This document shows positions 1-7,673 of a stretch of 64,000 nucleotides of DNA, piece after piece. Made by a program: the position numbers and the translations under genes. Position 1 is the first letter of the stretch. Each line of letters starts with the position of its first letter. The stretch is from the NCBI GenBank assembly GCA_963780755.1, contig CAWACX010000002.1, positions 868,001 to 932,000 of the forward strand, in the 5' to 3' direction. The notes beneath the pieces are model-generated. The model worked only from the letters and a program-made list of their open reading frames with translations, did not search any database and had not been told where the DNA came from. This DNA is from JALYNX01 sp963780755. GTDB taxonomy: Bacteria > Actinomycetota > Acidimicrobiia > Spongiisociales > ZC4RG35.

Positions 1-158
1 GCCCCCGCAAAGATCGTCGGATTGGAGGTGACTCCGCTCACCGAGTCACGCTCCACACGAAGTGCCAATTCGCCGGAGTCGAGCATCGATCGGGATATCT
101 GATCAGACCACACCGAGACTCCCGCAGCGGTGAGGCCATGGATCCTCGAGCTCGCCAT
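1..158 (-). CDS. tal: Transaldolase, N-terminal fragment (runs off the window edge)
   Basis: The first 52 codons of a minus-strand gene are visible, starting at ATG 158. The translation contains GVSVWSDQISR, then MLDSGEL, then GVTSNPTIF. This is the characteristic N-terminus of transaldolase, including the SNPTIF strand that precedes the active-site barrel. Transaldolase moves a dihydroxyacetone unit between sugar phosphates in the non-oxidative pentose phosphate pathway, in the cytosol. The catalytic lysine lies beyond the window edge. The gene is divergent from the B12-binding subunit gene, with 55 bp between the start codons. Confidence 0.85.
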   Translation of the reverse strand, partial: MASSRIHGLTAAGVSVWSDQISRSMLDSGELALRVERDSVSGVTSNPTIFAG

Positions 159-164
159 GGCCCA

Positions 165-170
165 AGGGTA
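165..170 (-). promoter_or_regulatory. Putative -10 box of tal (leaderless type)
   Basis: On the minus strand TACCCT lies 6 nt before the tal ATG. The spacing would place the transcription start at or next to the start codon. It fits the recurrent TANNNT pattern of this window. No -35 box is obvious. Confidence 0.4.
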
Positions 171-197
171 GGGCGGTTCGCAGATTCCCGTCCCAAC

Positions 198-203
198 TAG
201 CCT
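198..203 (+). promoter_or_regulatory. Putative -10 box of the B12-binding subunit/sucCD operon
   Basis: TAGCCT ends 10 nt before ATG 214 and no Shine-Dalgarno sequence lies between. This suggests a leaderless or near-leaderless transcript covering the B12-binding subunit, sucC and sucD. Confidence 0.4.
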
Positions 204-213
204 CGCTCCGCGC

Positions 214-624
214 ATGCCTCGCCGCATCCTCATCGCCAAGCCCGGTCTCGATGGCCACGACCGAGGCGCCAAGGTGATCGCCAGGACCCTCCGTGACGCC
301 GGGTTCGAGGTCATCTATTCCGGCCTTCATCAGACCCCGGCGCAGATCGCCGAGACTGCGGTGCAGGAAGATGTCGACGCGGTGGGGCTCTCCTCGCTGT
401 CCGGCGCCCACCGCACCCTCTTCCCTCAGGTCGTCCAGGAGTTGGCGTCACGAGGCGCCTCGGACATCATCGTCTTTGGTGGGGGCGTGATACCCGATGC
501 CGACATTCCCGCCCTGGAAGAGGGCGGGTTGGCCACGGTGTTCACACCGGGCGCCCCTCTGGATGAGATCGCGGCCTGGGTCGACGAGAACGTCCCCTCC
601 CGGTTCGAGAAAGGCACGAATTGA
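214..624 (+). CDS. Methylmalonyl-CoA mutase B12-binding domain protein, stand-alone
   Basis: This 136-aa protein is a complete cobalamin-binding Rossmann domain. It carries the DxHxxG motif (D13-G-H15-D-R-G18, where His15 would be the lower axial cobalt ligand), the SxL motif (residues 60-62) and the GG motif (GGG at 89-91). The sequence resembles the C-terminal domain of methylmalonyl-CoA mutase, which isomerises (R)-methylmalonyl-CoA to succinyl-CoA. The large catalytic barrel subunit is absent from this part of the window, so it must be encoded elsewhere. The stop codon overlaps the TTG start of sucC (TTGA). The mutase product, succinyl-CoA, is the substrate of the next enzyme, so the operon joins propionate or odd-chain catabolism to the TCA cycle. 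A partner mutase other than methylmalonyl-CoA mutase, such as isobutyryl-CoA mutase, cannot be excluded. Confidence 0.88.
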   Translation: MPRRILIAKPGLDGHDRGAKVIARTLRDAGFEVIYSGLHQTPAQIAETAVQEDVDAVGLSSLSGAHRTLFPQVVQELASRGASDIIVFGGGVIPDADIPALEEGGLATVFTPGAPLDEIAAWVDENVPSRFEKGTN

Positions 625-1844
625 AGATCCACGAGTACCAGGCAAAGGAGCTGATGGCGGCCCACGGCATCCCGGTTCCCATCGGCCGCATGGTGACCAC
701 AGCGGAAGAGGCTGCAGCCGCCGTTGGCCCGCTTATCGAAGAGTCGGGCAACCCGGTGGTCGTGCTCAAGTCCCAGATCCATGCCGGAGGCAGGGGGAAG
801 GGGACCTTCGTCGAGCATCCCGACACCCGTGGGGTGAACGTGGTGACCGAGGGCATCGAAGGCGGGGCAGAAGCGGCCGCGGGTCGGGTAGCCGAGCTCG
901 CCGGCCTGATGCTGGGCTCGACTCTGGTCACGATCCAGACCGGGGAGGAGGGAAAGGTCGTGAGCCGGCTGTATCTGGAGCAGGGGATCGACATCGATCG
1001 CGAGCTCTACCTCGCGGTGCTCCTCGACCGCGGAGTGGGGCGGAACATCGTGATGGCCTCTACCCAGGGTGGGATGGAGATCGAGAAGGTGGCAGAGGAG
1101 TCTCCCGAGCTGATCTTGAGAGAAGAGGTCGACCCTGCCATCGGCCTCGCCCAGTTCCAGGCCAACGAGCTGGCTTTCGGCCTGGGATTGACCGGTGACG
1201 TCGCCGACAGCTTCGAGACCTTCGTGCGCGACCTCTCCGATCTGGCCGTCGAGTTGGACACCGACCTGATCGAGATCAATCCCCTGGTGGTGACTAAGTC
1301 AGGCAAAGTCATTGCCCTCGACGGGAAGATGGCCTTCGACGACAACGCTCTCTTCCGTCATCCCGAGGTGGCAGCGATGCGCGATGAGAGTGAAGAGGAC
1401 CCTGCCGAAGTCGCGGCCAAGGACGCCGGCCTCAACTACATCAAGCTCGACGGGACGATCGGGTGCCTGGTCAACGGCGCCGGTCTGGCCATGGCGACCA
1501 TGGACACCATCAAGCACGTTGGTGGGGAGCCGGCCAATTTTCTCGACGTGGGTGGTGGCGCCGATGCCGACCAGGTGGCCACCGGGTTTCAGATCATCAC
1601 CAGTGACCCCAACGTGAAGGGCATCTTCGTCAACATCTTCGGCGGGATCATGCGATGTGACGTGATCGCCACCGGGATCGTGGAGGCGGTGGAGCGGGTC
1701 GGCCTCTCGGTCCCGCTGGTGGTACGGCTCGAGGGGACCAATGTGGATAAGGGCCGCCAGATCCTGAACGAGTCGGGCCTCGATGTGGTCGCCGCCGACG
1801 ACCTTCGCGACGGTGCGCAGAAGATCCTGGAGCTCACCCGATGA
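621..1844 (+). CDS. sucC: Succinate-CoA ligase (ADP-forming) beta subunit
   Basis: The protein has 407 aa, slightly longer than the usual ~390. It begins with the typical MKIHEYQAKELM from a TTG start at 621 and has an ATP-grasp N-terminal half (KSQIHAGGRGKG, followed by LIEINPLV for Mg-ATP binding). The C-terminal ligase-CoA domain contains FVNIFGGIMRCDVIA and a segment ending in LEGTN. Together with SucD it converts succinyl-CoA, ADP or GDP and phosphate to succinate, CoA and NTP in the TCA cycle. It overlaps the upstream B12-binding gene by TTGA and the downstream sucD by ATGA, so the three genes should be translationally coupled. Confidence 0.95.
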   Translation: MKIHEYQAKELMAAHGIPVPIGRMVTTAEEAAAAVGPLIEESGNPVVVLKSQIHAGGRGKGTFVEHPDTRGVNVVTEGIEGGAEAAAGRVAELAGLMLGSTLVTIQTGEEGKVVSRLYLEQGIDIDRELYLAVLLDRGVGRNIVMASTQGGMEIEKVAEESPELILREEVDPAIGLAQFQANELAFGLGLTGDVADSFETFVRDLSDLAVELDTDLIEINPLVVTKSGKVIALDGKMAFDDNALFRHPEVAAMRDESEEDPAEVAAKDAGLNYIKLDGTIGCLVNGAGLAMATMDTIKHVGGEPANFLDVGGGADADQVATGFQIITSDPNVKGIFVNIFGGIMRCDVIATGIVEAVERVGLSVPLVVRLEGTNVDKGRQILNESGLDVVAADDLRDGAQKILELTR

Positions 1845-2764
1845 GCATCCTCGTCGACAAGAACACAAAGGTGCTGGTCCAGGGGCTGGGGAAGACCGGT
1901 CACTTCCACACCGACAAAGCCATCGCCTATGGGACCCAGGTCGTGGGCGCGGTTCATCCCTCCAAAGCCGGCTCGTCGGCACGGTTCGAGGGGGACACCG
2001 ATCACTCCGGCGTCCCCGGCCGCGACGACCGCTACTCGGTCGAGATCCCGATCTTCGCCACGGTCAGGGAGGCCGTGGCCGAAACGGGTGCGACCGCCTC
2101 GTCGATCTACGTCCCACCGCCATTCGCTGCCGACGCGATCATGGAGGCCGCGGCGAGCGGTCTTGCTCTGGCAGTGGCCATCACCGAGGGCATACCGGTG
2201 GGCGACATGATCGAGGCCAAGCGATATCTGGCCGACAAGCCGACCCGACTCGTCGGGCCCAACTGCCCCGGGGTGATCACTCCCGGCGAGTGCAAGATCG
2301 GAATCATGCCCGGCTACATCCATCAGCGGGGCCGGATCGGCGTGGTCTCCCGGTCGGGGACACTGACCTACGAGGCGGTCCACCAGTTGACCCGACTCGG
2401 ACTCGGCCAGACCACAGCTGTGGGGATCGGTGGGGATCCGGTCAATGGCACCAACTTCGTCGATGTCCTCGCCATGTTCCAGGAGGACCCCGAGACCGAT
2501 GGGGTGGTCATGATCGGGGAGATCGGTGGTGTCGCCGAAGAGGAGGCCGCCGAGTTCGTAGCGAGCAAGATGACCAAGCCGGTCGCAGGCTTCATCGCAG
2601 GGACGACGGCGCCGAAGGGAAAGCGCATGGGGCACGCCGGAGCCATCGTCTCGGGAGGCCGGGGGACCGCGGCGGCCAAGATCGAGGCCATGCAGGCCGC
2701 CCGGATCGAGATCGCCGAGACTCCCTCGGAGATCGGCGAGGCGATGGTCCGTGCCCTCGGCTGA
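1841..2764 (+). CDS. sucD: Succinate-CoA ligase alpha subunit, variant with an insertion
   Basis: This 307-aa protein matches SucD over most of its length: GPNCPGVITPGE, VSRSGTLTYEA, GIGGDPVNGTNF, MIGEIGG and the phosphohistidine loop MGHAGAI with His265. Two points differ from the E. coli enzyme as I know it. The N-terminal CoA-binding loop reads GLGKTG rather than GFTGSQG. About 18 extra residues (roughly 45-67, rich in charged residues) sit just before the PIFATVREAV helix. The reaction should still be succinyl-CoA to succinate with NTP synthesis, but CoA-site details may differ. The gene overlaps sucC by ATGA, and its end overlaps the next gene by 14 bp. Confidence 0.93.
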   Translation: MSILVDKNTKVLVQGLGKTGHFHTDKAIAYGTQVVGAVHPSKAGSSARFEGDTDHSGVPGRDDRYSVEIPIFATVREAVAETGATASSIYVPPPFAADAIMEAAASGLALAVAITEGIPVGDMIEAKRYLADKPTRLVGPNCPGVITPGECKIGIMPGYIHQRGRIGVVSRSGTLTYEAVHQLTRLGLGQTTAVGIGGDPVNGTNFVDVLAMFQEDPETDGVVMIGEIGGVAEEEAAEFVASKMTKPVAGFIAGTTAPKGKRMGHAGAIVSGGRGTAAAKIEAMQAARIEIAETPSEIGEAMVRALG

Positions 2765-3407
2765 GCGGGACCTGATCCGATCCGAGGCGGAGCACATCCT
2801 CGAGGTCGGCGTTCGGGACCTGTCAAGGCCCGTTCCCCAGTACCCGGACTGGACCATGTTCGACCTGCTCTCCCATCTGGCTTCGGTCCACGGTCGGACC
2901 CGGATCATCGTGACGGAGTTGTCTGACGAGCGACCCCACGGCTCCCGACTGCCCGAGCACGGCGACGTCGGTCGTTGGTTCGCCGAGTCCCTGGATTCGA
3001 TGCTCGAGGCGTTTGTCGGCGCCGACCCGGAGGCATCGGTATGGGGATTTGGCTCCAATCCCACGGTCGGTGGATGGGAACGGAGGATGGTGATCGAGAC
3101 CGGGCTCCACCGGTGGGACGCCGATCAGGCGGCCGGTGAGACCAGGGCTCTCCATGAAATGGTCGCCATCTCGGGCCTGGACGAGTTCGCCGACGTCTAC
3201 CTCCCCTACCTCCCCGGGGTGCCCTCGATCGAGCTGGTGGCCACCGATCTGGGGCGGTCCTGGGTGGTCGGCGAAGGAGAACCGGCGACGAGGGCCGAAG
3301 GGACCGCCTCCGACCTCTACTTGAGGCTCATGTCCCGGCCCGGAGTGGAGCTGCCTCCGGCCTGGGCCGAGGCGGTCGATTCACTCAAGCCGCCTCCCAA
3401 GCTCTGA
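2751..3407 (+). CDS. Mycothiol-dependent maleylpyruvate isomerase family protein (DinB-like)
   Basis: This 218-aa protein has the MDMPI/DinB-type layout: WTMFDLLSHLASVHGR near the N-terminus, VWGFG, and WERRMVIETGLHRWDAD. The histidines of the HLASVH, ETGLH and RWDAD segments are the usual metal ligands of this four-helix-bundle family. A C-terminal SCP2-like half follows, as in many actinobacterial members. Characterised relatives use mycothiol as cofactor for isomerisation or detoxification, but most are uncharacterised and the substrate here is unknown. The start lies inside the last codons of sucD. The stop TGA abuts the opposing stop of the DUF169 gene, the two sharing the palindrome TGATCA (3405-3410). 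Confidence 0.75.
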   Translation: MPSAERDLIRSEAEHILEVGVRDLSRPVPQYPDWTMFDLLSHLASVHGRTRIIVTELSDERPHGSRLPEHGDVGRWFAESLDSMLEAFVGADPEASVWGFGSNPTVGGWERRMVIETGLHRWDADQAAGETRALHEMVAISGLDEFADVYLPYLPGVPSIELVATDLGRSWVVGEGEPATRAEGTASDLYLRLMSRPGVELPPAWAEAVDSLKPPPKL

Positions 3408-4121
3408 TCAGGCGAACCGGGCCAGGTCGGCCTCGGCGTAGCCGACCACTTGCTCATCGGCACGACACACATCCCTGAGGCCGGCGATCAGCTCGGCGAG
3501 CCGGTGCCCGGGGACGGCGACAGTGAGCTCGTCGTCACCCATCCCGGTCCGGGCCCGGGAAAGGGCGCATCCCATCGACGCTGCGATCACTCCCATGTCG
3601 GCGGCGCGGGGCAGGATCTGACACTGGGGTTTCCCCGACCACTCGACGTCGACGGCGTCGTTGATCTCCATCATCTGGCGGGGACTGACCCTGAGGATGA
3701 CCACGTCCGGCTCTGCCCTGGCGTCCGACAGCGGCCCGTAGCGAACTCCCTTGGAGCGCCGTGACAGGGAGGCGACTCCAGCGAACGCCTCCATGGTGAC
3801 CCAGCCGACATCGAGCAGGGCACCAACGTCGGACTTGTCGAGGATGTCTGCTGCGTCGACGAACCCGTGAGTGAAGGCGCCCACCGAGCAGTTGCCGTGG
3901 TCGGGGGCCATGGTGTCGAAGGTGCGGGCGTGGGCTTGCATCCAGAACACGCATGGCGCCGCCACCCGTCCCGAGCGGCCGTCTTCGGTGGGCTCGGTCA
4001 TCGGCTCGGCGAACCGGGGGACGTCATCGATCGGCATCTCTCCGAGGAAGGTCACCGCGATCGGCGAATGCTCAAGCCCGAGGAGCGTGGTCAATGCGGT
4101 GGACATGTCAGTGAAACTCAC
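3408..4121 (-). CDS. DUF169 family protein
   Basis: The protein has about 237 aa from the preferred GTG at 4121, which follows an AAAGAGA ribosome-binding stretch. Translation could also begin upstream at 4166 or at the internal ATG 4106. The body begins ALTTLLGLEHSPIAVTFL, typical of DUF169 (COG2043). Later it has CVFWMQAHARTF, the segment NCSVGAFTHGF, and a late GCALSRARTGM motif. Cysteines at these three places are often conserved in the family and may bind a metal or cofactor, but no biochemical role is established. It is convergent with the DinB-like gene, with no gap. Confidence 0.7.
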   Translation of the reverse strand: MSFTDMSTALTTLLGLEHSPIAVTFLGEMPIDDVPRFAEPMTEPTEDGRSGRVAAPCVFWMQAHARTFDTMAPDHGNCSVGAFTHGFVDAADILDKSDVGALLDVGWVTMEAFAGVASLSRRSKGVRYGPLSDARAEPDVVILRVSPRQMMEINDAVDVEWSGKPQCQILPRAADMGVIAASMGCALSRARTGMGDDELTVAVPGHRLAELIAGLRDVCRADEQVVGYAEADLARFA

Positions 4122-4193
4122 ATCGTCTCTTTCTATGTGGACTCTGGAACATAGTTGACCCCCCAACGCAGCCAGACGAGCCGGGCAGGCACT

Positions 4194-4199
4194 TAGACT
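4194..4199 (+). promoter_or_regulatory. Putative -10 box of lemA (leaderless type)
   Basis: TAGACT ends 6 nt before ATG 4206 with CGCCCC between. The same hexamer at the same distance precedes the BI-1 gene start on the other strand (30415-30420). Confidence 0.45.
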
Positions 4200-4205
4200 C
4201 GCCCC

Positions 4206-4748
4206 ATGGAGTGGATTCTCATCGCGGTCGCCGTCGTGCTGGTCATCGGCGTCCTCATCTACAACCGCCTCGTCCAGGCCCGTAACCGGGTCGACAACTC
4301 ATGGGCACAGATGGAAGTGCAGCTCAAGCGCCGTTACGACTTGATCCCCAACCTGGTGGAGACGGTCAAGGGCTACGCCGCCCACGAGCAACAGACCTTC
4401 GAGCGGGTGACACAGGCACGGAGCGCAGCACAGTCGGCTTCCGGCCCGGCTGAACAGGCCCAAGCGGAAGGCATCCTCACCCAGGCGCTTCGTCAATTGT
4501 TCGCCGTGGCCGAGGCGTATCCGGAGCTGAGGGCTTCGGAGAACTTCCAGGGTCTGCAGACAGAGTTGGCGGAGACCGAGAACAAGATCGCGGTTTCACG
4601 CCAGATCTACAACGACACCGTCCTCACCTACAACAACACCGTGCAGCAGGTGCCCACCAACCTCGTTGCCAGCATGACCGGTTTCAAGACCAGGGAGTTC
4701 TTCGAGGCGGGCGCCGAGGCCCAAGACGCCCCGACAGTCGACTTCTGA
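4206..4748 (+). CDS. lemA: LemA family membrane-anchored protein
   Basis: The 180-aa protein opens with a hydrophobic anchor (residues 3-19). The LemA signature follows: YNRLVQARNRVDNSWAQ, then LKRRYDLIPNLVETVKGYAAHE. The rest is an extended coiled helical bundle ending in a segment with FKTREFFEA. LemA proteins are inner-membrane proteins of unknown biochemical role that often sit beside DUF2207 or TPM-domain proteins. That is the arrangement here, since the next gene begins 1 bp after this stop. Confidence 0.9.
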   Translation: MEWILIAVAVVLVIGVLIYNRLVQARNRVDNSWAQMEVQLKRRYDLIPNLVETVKGYAAHEQQTFERVTQARSAAQSASGPAEQAQAEGILTQALRQLFAVAEAYPELRASENFQGLQTELAETENKIAVSRQIYNDTVLTYNNTVQQVPTNLVASMTGFKTREFFEAGAEAQDAPTVDF

Positions 4749-4749
4749 T

Positions 4750-6603
4750 TTGAAGCGCGTCGCTCGGCTCCTTCTCGTCCTGGCACTGGTCGTTGGCCCG
4801 GCAACGGCCGCCCTGGCCAAGTCGTTCTGGCTTTCCAACGCCGACGTGACCGTGGTGGTCAACGACGACGGTTCTATTTCGGTGATCGAGGCCCTCACCT
4901 TCGACTTTTCCGGCGATTTCTCAGGCGCCTATCGGGACATACCCCTTGAGCCCGGCCAGGAGGTCTCTTCGGTGACCGTGAGCGACGAGTCGGTGACCTA
5001 TCAGCCGGGTGGATGCACCGAGCTCGGTTGCTCCTCGCCACCAGGGACGTTCGGAGTCGCCGACCTGGGTGACACGGTGCGCATCGTGTGGCACCACTCT
5101 TCATCCGATGAGTCGCGAGTTTTCATCATCACCTACGACATGACCGGGCTCGCCGTCGCCTACAACGACGTGGTCGACGTGAATCTCAAGGTATGGGGAG
5201 ACCAATGGGCGGTCGGCCTCGACCAGCTTCACGCAACTATGGACCTGCCCGGTACGCCGACGGCAGGTGATGTCTTGGTCTGGGGCCACCCCTTCGATGT
5301 TGACGGGGCGACCTCATTGGGAGATGACGAGGTCTCCCCGAGTCTCGAGGCGTTCAACATCCCGGCCGAGCAATGGGTCGAGATGCGGGTCGTCTTCCCC
5401 AAGGCAGAGTTGGCCTCCACCACGGGCGCGGTGGCAGTGGCCAGTGATGGCCTCGAATCGATCCTCGCCGAGGAGGCGAGCTTCGCCGACGACGCCGAGC
5501 AGGCAGCCCGTGCCGGGCGGACCGGCCTGATGTGGGGTGGCGCCATCGCCCTGCTCACTGCCATCGGCCTCGGGAGCTGGGTCTACCTGCGCTACGGGAA
5601 GGAACCGAGAGTCGATTACGACCGGGAGTACGAGCAAGAGCCCCCATCGGACCTGTCGCCGGCCGAAGTGGGCGCCTTGGTCAGCCAGGGAAACGTAACC
5701 GAGCGTGAGTTCACCGCCACCATGTTCGACCTCATCCGCCAGGGGTCGATCGCCGCCGCTCCGACCCAGGTCCAGCGTTCGACCTGGGCGGGCATGCGCA
5801 CCGAGACCATCACCGACCTCAATCTCTCCATCACCGACAAGGACACCGGGCTCCGCGACTTCGAGCAATCGGTGATGACGGTCATGAGACGGGTGCTCGA
5901 GCTCGGGCCCCGTCCCCTCCACGAGTTCCGGGACGGGATCAGAGAGGATGCCTCGGCCAACGCCGAGACCTATCAGTCCTTCCGGACCCGCGCTCTGTCG
6001 GCGTTGCGGCGTAGCGGGATGCTCGACGACAGCGGATACGGGGTCTCATGGGCGGTGCGACTCTTCATGGCCGTTGTGACGATCGGCTCCTTCTTCTTCC
6101 TTCCCCGAATGCTGTCCAACTTCCCCGGGGGTGAGGTGATTGCTGCCCTCATCTCCATCGGACTGGTGATCGGCACTGTTGCTCTCTGGATCCTGCTCGG
6201 CTTCCGAAAGGTCAGGGTCCGCAGATCCAAGGAAGGTGCGTTGGAGTCGGCACGCTGGGAAGCGTTCCGCAGGTACCTGGCCGACTTCTCCCGGCTCGAG
6301 GAGGCGCCGCCGATCTCTCTCGAGCTTTGGGATCGCTTCCTGATCTACGCCATCGTGTTCGGGGTTGCCGAAGAGGTGCTGGCCCAGGCCCGGCTCCACG
6401 CCCCGCCGGAGCTTGCCACCACCTCGTCCATCTACTGGTACGGAACCTACGGCTACTCGGGTGGCCACAGCGAGAACGCATTTGCCGGGATCCAGTCCGC
6501 GCTCACCGGCGCCTTTGCCCCGCCCGCCTCGTCGGGGGGTGGTGGTGGGTTCTCGGGTGGAGGCGGTGGCGGCGGTGGCGGTGGCGGTGGCGGCGCCTGG
6601 TGA
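4750..6603 (+). CDS. DUF2207 domain membrane protein with polyglycine tail
   Basis: This 617-aa protein starts at TTG 4750, immediately after lemA. It has a cleavable-looking signal (residues 1-24, ending in ALA). An extracellular DUF2207 beta-domain follows (WLSNADVTVVVNDDGSI, then FSGAYRDIPL). A membrane helix lies at about 255-278 and two more around 435-480. The C-terminus has a glycine-rich tail with a run of thirteen glycines before the final AW. LemA and DUF2207 proteins commonly co-occur, but the function is unknown; such Gly-rich tails are typical of secreted or membrane TPM-like proteins. The tail region is also read on the opposite strand as the end of the methyltransferase gene. 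Confidence 0.85.
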   Translation: MKRVARLLLVLALVVGPATAALAKSFWLSNADVTVVVNDDGSISVIEALTFDFSGDFSGAYRDIPLEPGQEVSSVTVSDESVTYQPGGCTELGCSSPPGTFGVADLGDTVRIVWHHSSSDESRVFIITYDMTGLAVAYNDVVDVNLKVWGDQWAVGLDQLHATMDLPGTPTAGDVLVWGHPFDVDGATSLGDDEVSPSLEAFNIPAEQWVEMRVVFPKAELASTTGAVAVASDGLESILAEEASFADDAEQAARAGRTGLMWGGAIALLTAIGLGSWVYLRYGKEPRVDYDREYEQEPPSDLSPAEVGALVSQGNVTEREFTATMFDLIRQGSIAAAPTQVQRSTWAGMRTETITDLNLSITDKDTGLRDFEQSVMTVMRRVLELGPRPLHEFRDGIREDASANAETYQSFRTRALSALRRSGMLDDSGYGVSWAVRLFMAVVTIGSFFFLPRMLSNFPGGEVIAALISIGLVIGTVALWILLGFRKVRVRRSKEGALESARWEAFRRYLADFSRLEEAPPISLELWDRFLIYAIVFGVAEEVLAQARLHAPPELATTSSIYWYGTYGYSGGHSENAFAGIQSALTGAFAPPASSGGGGGFSGGGGGGGGGGGGGAW

Positions 6604-7654
6604 GCCTCAGGCTGAGCAGGTAGAAGCTGGAGAATCGGTTGCTGATCTCCTCAAGGACCTCGAAGTCGCTGAATCCGGCTTCATGGGCATAACTCTCCGC
6701 GAGCTGTCGGCCCCAGGCAGCCCCCAGGCCCTCACCCCCGTTTGCCAACGACTGGGTCATGCAATGAAGCGTCGAGATCCCATAGAGCATCGCTCCACGC
6801 GGGTTGAGGTTCCCCGAGAGGTCGGACTCGGCCTGCGGCTCCATCATCAGGTACACCCCGTCATCGTTCAACGCCTCACGGATGCGGCGAAGCCCCGCCC
6901 TGGGGTCGGCCAGATCGTGGATCACGTCGAAACTGGTGATCAGGTCGAAGCCGGGCTCGACCGGAATCTGGTCGGCAGGCGAGTTCTCGAAATGCACGTT
7001 GTCGAGGTCCGCCGACCGCTCTCGGGCCAACTGCAATGAGGTGTCTGCGATATCGAAGCCGGTCACTTTGCTGTTGGGGAACGCCCGGGCGATCAGGATC
7101 GCCGCGGTCCCCGAGCCGCACCCGACGTCGGCAACAGCGATCCCCGCTTCGAGCCGCTCCACCAACCCAGGGACCGCGGGCAGCCATCGTCTCACCATGA
7201 ACACACGCTGTGAGGGGGCATTGCCCCGGTCCAACCCGCGGATCAGCCCCGGCCCGAAGTCCTCGAAGGCGACACCACCGCCGTTCACCGTCGCTTCGGC
7301 GATGGCATCGATCTGGCCCATGACCGTGGGGACCATGTCCAGCCAGCCCCCCATGAAGTAGGGGCTGTCGGTGTCGCTGAGGAACTGGGCGTGCTCCGGG
7401 GCGAGGGCGAAGGCCTTCGACTCGTTGTTGTAATCCACCACCTCGACAGCGGCCAGTCCGGAGAGGATCTCACGAACGTAGCGCTCGTCGAGACCGGCCC
7501 CGGCAGCGATCTTCGCGCTGGTACCGGTGTTCCCGGCACCTAGATATCCGAGCAAGCCGCTGCGATCAGCAACGGCGAGCAGGCCGATGGTGGTGGCGCC
7601 TGACGCGAGGTCGACGAATCGGTTGAGGAACGCCTCGGTCCTTGCTCGATCCAT
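6503..7654 (-). CDS. Class I SAM-dependent methyltransferase with N-terminal winged helix
   Basis: From ATG 7654 this encodes 383 aa. The N-terminal third resembles the winged-helix dimerisation domain of mycobacterial Rv2258c-like proteins (TTIGLLAVADRSGLL, then ERYVREILSGLAA). The C-terminal domain is a Rossmann methyltransferase with motif I VADVGCGSGTAA, then VTGFDIADTSL and a segment with FDLITSFDVIHDLADP. The substrate is unknown. The family-like part ends near SSFYLLSLRLT. The last ~30 residues are a His/Arg-rich tail that exists only because the frame runs 101 bp through the antisense of the polyglycine codons of the DUF2207 gene. A TANNNT box precedes the start, supporting 7654. Confidence 0.8.
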   Translation of the reverse strand: MDRARTEAFLNRFVDLASGATTIGLLAVADRSGLLGYLGAGNTGTSAKIAAGAGLDERYVREILSGLAAVEVVDYNNESKAFALAPEHAQFLSDTDSPYFMGGWLDMVPTVMGQIDAIAEATVNGGGVAFEDFGPGLIRGLDRGNAPSQRVFMVRRWLPAVPGLVERLEAGIAVADVGCGSGTAAILIARAFPNSKVTGFDIADTSLQLARERSADLDNVHFENSPADQIPVEPGFDLITSFDVIHDLADPRAGLRRIREALNDDGVYLMMEPQAESDLSGNLNPRGAMLYGISTLHCMTQSLANGGEGLGAAWGRQLAESYAHEAGFSDFEVLEEISNRFSSFYLLSLRLTRRRHRHRHRRHRLHPRTHHHPPTRRAGQRRR

Positions 7655-7662
7655 GGGTCGGG

Positions 7663-7668
7663 ATCCTA
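7663..7668 (-). promoter_or_regulatory. Putative -10 box of the methyltransferase gene
   Basis: On the minus strand TAGGAT lies 8 nt before ATG 7654, with no ribosome-binding site between. It fits the leaderless pattern and helps decide the start. Confidence 0.4.
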
Positions 7669-7673
7669 CGGCG

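Noticed and set aside
1589..3064. 491-codon minus-strand open frame opposite sucD
   Set aside because: Antisense of conserved sucC/sucD sequence, with low-complexity composition and no start signal.
6503..6610. His/Arg-rich tail of the methyltransferase as a metal-binding domain
   Set aside because: It is the antisense of polyglycine codons and is most simply explained by stop-codon loss.
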